Shown: in pieces, positions 27,585-33,115 of the stretch
Layout: each line of letters opens with the position of its first letter
How positions within the stretch are numbered: the first letter of the stretch is position 1
From: Myxococcota bacterium
Lineage (GTDB): Bacteria; Myxococcota_A; UBA9160; UBA4427
Direction of reading: 5' to 3'
DNA length: 33,115 nt
Assembly: GCA_028284295.1 (NCBI GenBank)
Contig: JANQSB010000528.1
Location: 1 to 33,115 of the forward strand
Notes under the pieces: generated by a model
The model's database searches: none
What the model was told of the DNA's origin: nothing
What the model saw: the letters and a program-made list of their open reading frames with translations, nothing else
Translations under genes and position numbers: made by a program

Positions 27585-29115
27585 TCCGGCGGCCCCGTCG
27601 GGCCCGAGCTCCCGCACGACGCGCTGGCCGCGTTCGGGGTCGGGGCCCGCGATCGCCCGCCTCTTCCATGGGCTTCTCGGGGCCTGCGGCCTGCTGGCCT
27701 GGCTCTCGCTGGGCGTGCAGGTGCGACTGCTGATCGGGTCCGACGGCCTGCTGCCCGTCGCGCCGCTCGTCGACTCCCTGGCCGAGGTGGAGGGAGCCTT
27801 CTTTCGGGGCTTTCCGTCCTTCCTGCTCCTCGATGCGAGCAACGCGACGCTGCTGGCAGGCGTCGGACTCGGAGCCGGTCTCTCGACGCTCGCCCTCCTG
27901 GGAGTCTGGCCGAGACCGTGCTTCGCGCTCTCGGCCGTTCTCTACCTCGGCTACGTGGTCGCAGCACGCGACTTCCTGTCCTTCCAGTGGGACAACCTCC
28001 TGATCGAGTGCATGGTGCTCGCGGCCTTCCTGCCGCGGGACGCTCCCTCCAACACCGCGCACTGGGTGATGCGAGGCCTGCTCTTCAAGCTGTACTTCGA
28101 GTCGGGCCTGGCGAAGGCACAGTCGCATCTCGGCGACTGGTTCGACGGCAGCGCCATGTCCTTCTACTACGAGACCGCTCCGCTTCCCGCATGGCCGGGC
28201 TGGTGGGCCCACCAGCTCCCCGAGGCCTGGCATGCCCTCGAGAGCTACGGGGCGCTCGGCCTCGAGACGCTGGGTGCCTGGCTGATCCTGGGGCCCCGCC
28301 CCGCGCGCCTGGCCGCGCTGGTGGGCTTCACGGGCTTCCAGCTGATCAACCTGGCGACCGCGAACTACGGCTTCTTCGTCTACCTGGCCCTGGCACTGCA
28401 CGTCTTCCTGCTCGACGACGACGACCTCGTGCGGCTCCGCGCCTGGCTCCGGGAGCGCGGGGTGCCCCGCCTGCCCCGGCCTTCCTTCCGCCCGTGGCTC
28501 CCGCGAGCTCCCGCGGCGACCCCCCGGTGGCAGGGACGCCTGCGGGTGTCGGGAGCCCTCCTCGCGATCGCCTGGGCGGCCGCCTCGTTCAACACGGCCA
28601 TCGCCCACTTCGGGGCGCCGTCGAAGACGGTCGACGCCGCGATCGCGCGACTCCAGCCCTACCGCGTCTACCGCGTGGCCAACGCCTACCACCTGTTCGG
28701 ACACATCACCCGGGAGCGCGTCGAGCCCGAGATCCAGATCCGAAGCGGGAGCCAGTGGCGCTCCCATGACCTGCACCACAAGCCCGGTCGACCCGAGCGC
28801 GCGCCCGGATTCGTGGCTCCCCACCAGCCCCGGGTCGACTTCCGACTCTGGTTCTACGGTCTCTCCTACGCACGAGGCGCACCGCGCTACGTCCAGTCCC
28901 TGCTCGAACGCCTCTGCAACCAACCCGCCTCCATGCAGCCGCTCTTCGTGGACCCGCTTCCGAACGACGCGGAGGCGGTGCGCATCGAATACTGGCGTTA
29001 CCACTTCACGACCCGAAGCGAACGGCAGGCGAGCGGCCGCTGGTGGCGGCGCGAATCCGTCGAGCGGACGCCCGACATCCCCTGCCGAGAGCTCGTGAGG
29101 CGGGACGCCGGCTGA
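27550..29115 (+). CDS. Lipase maturation factor (LMF1)-like integral membrane protein
   Basis: The protein is 521 residues. After a Pro/Arg-rich start come many hydrophobic helices (about 35-420 with loops) and a C-terminal soluble part. Recognisable pieces are FLSFQWDNLLIECMVLAAFLPR, MRGLLFKLYFESGLAKAQSHLGDW, TGFQLINLATANYGFFVYLALALHVFLLDD (each in part), and the C-terminal DFRLWFYGL and WWRRES. These belong to the LMF family, named after the vertebrate ER protein needed for folding of lipoprotein lipase. The bacterial members have unknown roles and also share features with vitamin-K-carboxylase-like membrane proteins. ATG 27550 has AAGG directly upstream and overlaps the hydrolase gene by 35 bases. 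A 2OG oxygenase follows after 45 bases. Confidence 0.85.
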   Translation: MRPPRGTPTPPDPAAPSGPSSRTTRWPRSGSGPAIARLFHGLLGACGLLAWLSLGVQVRLLIGSDGLLPVAPLVDSLAEVEGAFFRGFPSFLLLDASNATLLAGVGLGAGLSTLALLGVWPRPCFALSAVLYLGYVVAARDFLSFQWDNLLIECMVLAAFLPRDAPSNTAHWVMRGLLFKLYFESGLAKAQSHLGDWFDGSAMSFYYETAPLPAWPGWWAHQLPEAWHALESYGALGLETLGAWLILGPRPARLAALVGFTGFQLINLATANYGFFVYLALALHVFLLDDDDLVRLRAWLRERGVPRLPRPSFRPWLPRAPAATPRWQGRLRVSGALLAIAWAAASFNTAIAHFGAPSKTVDAAIARLQPYRVYRVANAYHLFGHITRERVEPEIQIRSGSQWRSHDLHHKPGRPERAPGFVAPHQPRVDFRLWFYGLSYARGAPRYVQSLLERLCNQPASMQPLFVDPLPNDAEAVRIEYWRYHFTTRSERQASGRWWRRESVERTPDIPCRELVRRDAG

Positions 29116-29160
29116 GCCACCCGGGACCCGTGCGGTGCGACCTTCGCTACGGTCGCGCGC

Positions 29161-29853
29161 GTGCCGTATCTCGACCTCGCGAAGCTGCGGACGCTCGATC
29201 CCACGAGCTACCAGTCGCAGGACCCCTACCCCCACGTCCGTGCCCGGGGTCTGCTTTACGAGGACGCGTATCGCAGGCTCGTCGCGAATCCTCCCCCCCT
29301 CGAGCTCTTCGAGCAGAGCACGGGCAAGAAGCGCGCGCACGGCCAGACGCCCCACGACCGCCTGGCGCTCGAGTACCGCGAGGAGCTGCCCCTTCCCGCA
29401 CCCTGGGCGGAGTTCGTGGACGAGCTTCGGGCGGGGCCCTACGCAGAGGCCATGTGCCGCCTGATCGGCGTGCGCGCACTCGCGCTGCGCTTCCACTGGC
29501 ACTGGGCCACCCGCGGCAACTCGGTATCGCCGCACTGTGATGCGATCCACAAGTACGGCTCCCACGTCTTCTACCTGAACACCGAAGAGGACTGGAAGCC
29601 CGAGTGGGGCGGCGAGACCCTGGTGCTCGACGACGGCGGTCGCTTCCGCCGCAACTCGGCACCGGCCTTCGAGGACTTCGATCGGGTCATCCCCGCCGAC
29701 GCCGGGCCCAACCAGAGCCTCGTCTTCACCCGGCGGGGCGACTCCTGGCACGGCGTGCGGGAGATTCGCTGCCCGGAAGGCTACTGGCGCAAGGTCTTCA
29801 TCGTGGTGCTCGAGAAGGCCGGCTGGCGCGGACGCCTGGCGCGCCTGGTCTGA
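29161..29853 (+). CDS. 2-oxoglutarate/Fe(II) oxygenase, prolyl-hydroxylase-like
   Basis: The protein is 230 residues with a double-stranded beta-helix core. The iron ligands are His125 and Asp127 in SPHCDAIHKYG and His197 in DSWHGVR. Arg210 in YWRKVFIVVL is the likely 2-oxoglutarate carboxylate anchor. The middle stretch EEDWKPEWGGETLVLDD is the W-GGE-L signature of prolyl-4-hydroxylase-like and related enzymes. It should hydroxylate a protein side chain or small molecule with O2 and 2-oxoglutarate. The GTG start gives MPYLDLAKLRTLDP. It is cytoplasmic with no signal peptide. It follows the LMF-like gene, and the pairing hints at a lipid or protein modification role, which is not proven. It converges with the HelD-like gene after nine bases. 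Confidence 0.88.
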   Translation: MPYLDLAKLRTLDPTSYQSQDPYPHVRARGLLYEDAYRRLVANPPPLELFEQSTGKKRAHGQTPHDRLALEYREELPLPAPWAEFVDELRAGPYAEAMCRLIGVRALALRFHWHWATRGNSVSPHCDAIHKYGSHVFYLNTEEDWKPEWGGETLVLDDGGRFRRNSAPAFEDFDRVIPADAGPNQSLVFTRRGDSWHGVREIRCPEGYWRKVFIVVLEKAGWRGRLARLV

Positions 29854-29862
29854 GCCGTCGCT

Positions 29863-31947
29863 TCAGCGGGCGCCGAGCGAATCGAGCAGCGGCGACGGGC
29901 GTCCGACCGAAGTCACCCACAGCTGGTGGATCGCCCGCGTGGCGCCGACGTGCAGCAGCCGCCGCGAAGCGGGCGAATCCGGATAGAGCTCTGCGTTCAC
30001 GTCGAGCAGGATCACGTAGTCGAACTCGAGGCCCTTGGCCTGGGCGACCTCGGTGACCTCGATTCCCGCCGTGAAGGTGAAGTCCTGGTCGGCGACGAGC
30101 CGGAGGCGGGGAAGATCGCTCTGCGCCAGGCCTTCGTAGTAGGCGTCGCGCACCGCCGGGGAAGGCGCCAGCAATGCGACCGAGGCGAGACGTTCGTGAT
30201 CGGCGAGATCGCGCAGCACGTCGGCCAGGAAGGCCACGCAGGCACCCGAATCGGTGAACGCGAAGTGCTCCACCGGCGGACCCTTCCGGGTCGTCAGCGG
30301 AGCCTCGTCCTCCTCCCGCAGGTCACCGAGCAGCTCCTGGGCGAAATCGACGATCTCGCTCGACGAGCGGTAGCTGATCTTCAGTGTCTCCACCTCGGTG
30401 CCCTGCACGCCGAGGTGGTCGAAGAACTCCTGCCACGAGGTGAATCCGCTGTGGTGCATGACGTGTTGCTGGGTGTCCCCGGCCATGGTGACCCCACTCC
30501 CCTGCTGCATGCACCCCAGCAATACCTGGACCTCGAGCGGTGAGAAGTCCTGGACCTCGTCGATCGCCACGTGCCCGAGGCGCAGGGGCGCCTTGCCGCG
30601 ACCCTGGAGGGGACCGACCCGGAGCTGCCAGGCCCGCAGCAGCAGCGCGTCGTCCTCTGCGTCCAGCTCGAAGGGGACGTGCTCGTCGCCCGCCATGCCG
30701 GCGAAGGTCTCGTCGACGCGACGGCGGTTGTAGTCGACGAAGCGGTCGAGCTCGGTCCCCGAGAACGCACCGGGCGCCATCCGCTGGCACACCCCCTCGA
30801 GCAGGGCACGCTGGGTCAGGACACTGGCCCAGTCGTCCACCGCCTGGTCGACCGTCGCGCCCCCGTCGACGCGCGCCACCTGCTCTTCGAGCGCCACGCC
30901 CAGGAAGGGGTGCAGCTTCATGCGCACGATCAGCCCGGGCGTGTCCTCCCGCTGCTGGGTCGGCAGCCTCGGGAAGTGGCGGCGCCGCAGCTCGGCCGCC
31001 CACTCGCGATAGGTGAGGATGCGAACCTTCTCGAGCCCCAGGGACGGCAGGACGTGGGCCACGTAATTCCGGAGTGCCGCCGAGAACACGATCACGAGGG
31101 TCCGGTCGCTGTCGATCGAGGCGTCGTCGTAGGCGAGGTAGGCGATGCGATGGAGCGCCACCGTGGTCTTGCCCGAGCCCGCGGTGCCCCGCACCACCAG
31201 CACGCCTTCGGAGGGCCGTGTGATGAGATCGAACTGCTCGGGATCGATCAGTCCGGTGATCTCGGGCAGACGCTTGTCGGCGCGATAGGGGAGACCGTGG
31301 TGGTCGCTGCCCATGCGCCGGGCTTCGCCCTCTCCGCCCGCCCAGGCCCGGACGGCGACGGCCTCTCCACCCGAGAGTCGCGCCGGTGCGTGAAGCTCGC
31401 GCCGCCATCCACCCGGTGCATCGGCGTCCGCCTGGAAGTCGCCCTCGGGTGCCTGGATCCGATCGAGACGACCGTCCTGGATGCGCAGCATGCGGCGCAC
31501 CACCACCTCGCCGATACGCTCCCGCCCCGCGATCTCCTCGTCGAACTCCTCTCCCTGCTTGTAGCTGTAGAAGATCCGACTGATGGGCGCGTCCCTCCAG
31601 TCGACGATGCGAACGCCGCGCTCGATGCAGGTGGCCTTGCCCAGGCACAGGTCCCGCTCCTGTCCCTTCTCCCGCAGGCGCAGGTGGGCAAAGTAGGGAG
31701 AACGCGGATCGACCTTGGCGGCCGCGCCGGCGTTTCGAAGCTGACGCAGGATCGAGCTCTGGTTGTGCCACTGCTCGGTGAGCGCGGAGAGGTCCTTGTG
31801 CTCGTCGCCGGAGAGCATGGCGCTGCGGATCCGTTCGAGCTCCCGGACGATCGGCTCCTCGGACGCCGTCCGGGGCTGGGGCAGCTGCACGAGCTGCGCG
31901 GACACGCGCGCCAGCAACGCCAGCTCGTCGGCGACGACCGGATCCAT
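29863..31947 (-). CDS. HelD-like UvrD-family ATPase (helicase IV/RNA polymerase-associated)
   Basis: The protein is 694 residues from ATG 31947. The N-terminal helical arm (1-110, VVADELALLARVSAQLVQL...) is as expected of HelD's coiled arm. Walker A is GTAGSGKTTVALHRIAYL with Lys260, Walker B is AIDEVQDFSPLEVQVLL, motif III is GVTMAGDTQQ, motif IV is LKISYRSSSEIVDFA, and motif V is EVAQAKGLEFDYVILLDV. The closing HVGATRAIHQLWVTS is the superfamily 1A end. HelD proteins remove stalled RNA polymerase from DNA, and helicase IV relatives act in recombination. The longer GTG start at 32076 adds 43 codons with clearly more A/T in third positions, so I rejected it. GAGG lies just upstream of the ATG. 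Confidence 0.88.
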   Translation of the reverse strand: MDPVVADELALLARVSAQLVQLPQPRTASEEPIVRELERIRSAMLSGDEHKDLSALTEQWHNQSSILRQLRNAGAAAKVDPRSPYFAHLRLREKGQERDLCLGKATCIERGVRIVDWRDAPISRIFYSYKQGEEFDEEIAGRERIGEVVVRRMLRIQDGRLDRIQAPEGDFQADADAPGGWRRELHAPARLSGGEAVAVRAWAGGEGEARRMGSDHHGLPYRADKRLPEITGLIDPEQFDLITRPSEGVLVVRGTAGSGKTTVALHRIAYLAYDDASIDSDRTLVIVFSAALRNYVAHVLPSLGLEKVRILTYREWAAELRRRHFPRLPTQQREDTPGLIVRMKLHPFLGVALEEQVARVDGGATVDQAVDDWASVLTQRALLEGVCQRMAPGAFSGTELDRFVDYNRRRVDETFAGMAGDEHVPFELDAEDDALLLRAWQLRVGPLQGRGKAPLRLGHVAIDEVQDFSPLEVQVLLGCMQQGSGVTMAGDTQQHVMHHSGFTSWQEFFDHLGVQGTEVETLKISYRSSSEIVDFAQELLGDLREEDEAPLTTRKGPPVEHFAFTDSGACVAFLADVLRDLADHERLASVALLAPSPAVRDAYYEGLAQSDLPRLRLVADQDFTFTAGIEVTEVAQAKGLEFDYVILLDVNAELYPDSPASRRLLHVGATRAIHQLWVTSVGRPSPLLDSLGAR

Positions 31948-31995
31948 GACCTCGCCTTCACCCGACAGCCGGTCGTCGATCGCCCCGTCTCCCCC

Positions 31996-32014
31996 ACCCG
32001 CGAAATCAGCGGGT
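31996..32014. other. Stem-loop upstream of the HelD-like gene
   Basis: ACCCGC and GCGGGT form a perfect 6-bp stem around a 7-base AT-rich loop, 49 bases upstream of the HelD-like ATG and 93 bases past the stop of the small upstream gene. It could end the upstream transcript or fold in the leader. Evidence is weak. Confidence 0.25.
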
Positions 32015-32106
32015 TCGGGAAGGTACCACTCCCGCGCGGAGCTGGCAGTCGAGCGAACGCCGACGCGGTGAACCACCGTTCTCCGGGCATCGCCTCGGAG
32101 CGACCC

Positions 32107-32400
32107 TCAGCGTTCGGAGAGATCCGCCCCGGCACGTCGCTGTCGACGCCGCGGACCCGAGGAATCCGGCGGGCGCACTCGCGCCACGCGCAGCGACTCG
32201 AGCTCCTCGACGAGGAAGGGACGCGGGCCACCCGTCTCCCCGTCGATGTCCACGTAGTAGCCGAGGGGCACCCCGGCCTCCCCGTCGGGAACCGAGTACG
32301 GAGACGGCGCGACCGTGCCCCGGCAGCCCGTGTAGTCGTTGCCGCTGGCGATGATCCGGACCCGGTCGCCGATGGCCAGTTGCGCGCGAGACCGGCTCAC
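32107..32400 (-). CDS. Small KOW/SH3-like basic-tailed protein, 97 aa
   Basis: The chain starts MSRSRAQLAIGDRVRIIASG at a GTG overlapping the TGA of the upstream gene (GTGA, four bases), so translation is coupled. The segment GDRVRIIASGNDYTGCRGTV is the pattern of a KOW/SH3-type barrel such as those in ribosomal L24 and NusG. It is followed by YYVDIDGETGGPRPFLVEELESL, like small proteins whose barrel ends with an F-x-x-x-E-L-x-x-L strand and helix. The last 25 residues are Arg-rich (PPDSSGPRRRQRRAGADLSER) and may bind nucleic acid or be disordered. No function is known to me. Conservation of the barrel pattern and the operon-style overlap argue that it is real. Confidence 0.65.
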   Translation of the reverse strand: MSRSRAQLAIGDRVRIIASGNDYTGCRGTVAPSPYSVPDGEAGVPLGYYVDIDGETGGPRPFLVEELESLRVARVRPPDSSGPRRRQRRAGADLSER

Positions 32401-32981
32401 GGGGCCGCCGCCATCGACGCGCCCATCGGCTCCTCGCCCTCCGGCTCCGGATACACGGCCCAGGGCGAGATCGGTGCGAAACGCGCGTCGATGGTGAACG
32501 GCGTCACCGGCAGCACCCACGGTAGCCAGGCGGGGTTCTCGGCCAGGGGATTGCGCGCGTCGACGAGCAGCTCGCCGCTCCGGAAGACGTTGAACTCTTC
32601 CGGCACGTCGGTGTTCGGAAAGGGAAAGAGCACGAGACCCGGTACGAGCTGCACGGCACCCACGACGACCCGCAGCACCCCCTGGCTGGCCTGGAGAAAG
32701 GTCAGACCCAGCCAGCCGGGGACCGCGTAGAGGCCCTGCAGGGCCGCATGGTCCGAAACGGACTCGAGGTTCTGCGCCGTGGCGACACCTCCCGTGACGG
32801 GCGACGCGACGATGTCGGCTGCCCCGAAGGCGATGTCCTCGAGCGCCACCCGCAGCGTGTCGGGCGACGCCGTGGCGACGCTCGGCGCGGTCAGCGCGAA
32901 GGCGCAGACCAGGGTCGCTAGCGCGCGGAGACCGCGCGAACGAAGGCGCGCAACGCGATCGCGGGGGTGGCAACGGGTCAC
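32397..32981 (-). CDS. Exported protein of unknown function, 194 aa
   Basis: I start it at GTG 32981, with AAGGAG eight bases upstream, which places a signal peptide at the N-terminus (Arg-rich start, LRALATLVCAFALTAPSVATA, cleavage near residue 40). The mature part has repeated Gly/Val/Ala-rich amphipathic segments (EDIAFGAADIVASPVTGGVATAQ, GVLRVVVGAVQLVPGLVLFPFPN) and an ending with several Pro and Trp. The G-A-x-D-I-V-x-S-P and V-P-G-x-x-L-F-P-x-P pattern faintly recalls the exosortase-associated TIGR04073 family, but I cannot confirm this. It should be periplasmic or outer-membrane associated. The small KOW-like gene is coupled downstream. Confidence 0.7.
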   Translation of the reverse strand: MTRCHPRDRVARLRSRGLRALATLVCAFALTAPSVATASPDTLRVALEDIAFGAADIVASPVTGGVATAQNLESVSDHAALQGLYAVPGWLGLTFLQASQGVLRVVVGAVQLVPGLVLFPFPNTDVPEEFNVFRSGELLVDARNPLAENPAWLPWVLPVTPFTIDARFAPISPWAVYPEPEGEEPMGASMAAAP

Positions 32982-33115
32982 GGGCGGGCTCCTTCCAGGG
33001 TCGGGGGGAAGGTCGGCGACGGAGACACGGGCGTCTCGCGGATCAGCCGCAGGGTAACGCAGCCGCCCGCGGGGGTCATCGTGTCGACCGGGCACGCCCC
33101 GGGACGGCCGGCTGC
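32982..33115. other. Right-edge non-coding stretch
   Basis: These 134 bases lie upstream of the exported-protein gene and should include its promoter. I see no further gene, repeat or RNA element. Confidence 0.5.

Noticed and set aside
29863-31947. The UvrD-like ATPase as part of a phage-defence system
   Set aside because: Its motif order and N-terminal arm fit HelD/helicase IV. No nuclease, methylase or other defence partner is adjacent.
31948-32076. Longer HelD-like start (GTG 32076)
   Set aside because: The extra 43 codons have about a quarter A/T in third positions, unlike the rest of the gene. The ATG at 31947 has its own GAGG.

Overview
This window comes from a GC-rich (about 70% by eye) Gram-negative bacterium. 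Its coding regions use almost only G or C in third codon positions. A diderm envelope is suggested by a DUF481-type barrel protein ending in Phe, an anchored parvulin-like isomerase and an exported protein at the right edge. Two luciferase-like (LLM) proteins imply coenzyme F420. Together with the many acyl-CoA, P450 and Rieske genes, this fits uncultured deltaproteobacterial or Myxococcota-like lineages better than an enteric bacterium. The taxon is an inference. I see no tRNA, rRNA, insertion sequence, prophage or CRISPR array. The content looks chromosomal and catabolic.

Layout. 1-5441 (minus strand): a cut-off membrane glycosyltransferase, a Rieske oxygenase, a crotonase, a fused double acyl-CoA dehydrogenase and a SnoaL-like protein. 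5498-7591 (plus): a CYP142-like P450 and an acyl-CoA thioesterase. After a 323-base gap come GTP-dependent PEP carboxykinase and a GST-like protein (7915-10495). 10539-13907 (minus) is a single-chain 1122-residue biotin-dependent acyl-CoA carboxylase. It faces a TetR regulator (14095-14667) across an AT-rich palindrome. 14725-16158 holds a Na+/Ca2+ exchanger and a GFA-fold protein. 16155-18106 (minus) holds two translationally coupled LLM oxidoreductases. 18313-24873 holds ThpR, the DUF481 protein, a Nu-class-like GST, a hybrid sensor kinase and an aldehyde dehydrogenase. 24888-26511 (minus) holds the parvulin-like isomerase and a short-chain dehydrogenase. 26763-29853 (plus) holds a dienelactone hydrolase, a lipase-maturation-factor-like membrane protein and a 2OG-Fe(II) oxygenase. 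29863-32981 (minus) holds a HelD-like ATPase, a small KOW/SH3-like protein and an exported protein.

How the genes may work together. The left third combines terminal oxidation (P450), CoA-ester dehydrogenation by a fused heteromeric-type dehydrogenase, a crotonase, a thioesterase and a ring oxygenase. An Rv3520c-like LLM protein lies further right. As I recall them, several of these families sit together in the mycobacterial cholesterol regulon. A sterol, bile-acid or isoprenoid side-chain route is therefore the most interesting hypothesis. Key ring-degradation genes (kstD, hsaC, kshB) are absent from the window. The carboxylase with its divergent TetR gene looks like a separately regulated acyl-CoA carboxylation module, and PEP carboxykinase supplies gluconeogenesis from acyl-CoA-derived carbon.

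Non-coding highlights. The TetR/carboxylase palindrome overlaps a -10-like box. A four-copy 17-bp tandem repeat carrying Shine-Dalgarno-like cores lies upstream of the SDR gene. A triple heptamer repeat lies directly before pckG. Several short stem-loops without U-tracts sit on or next to stop codons.
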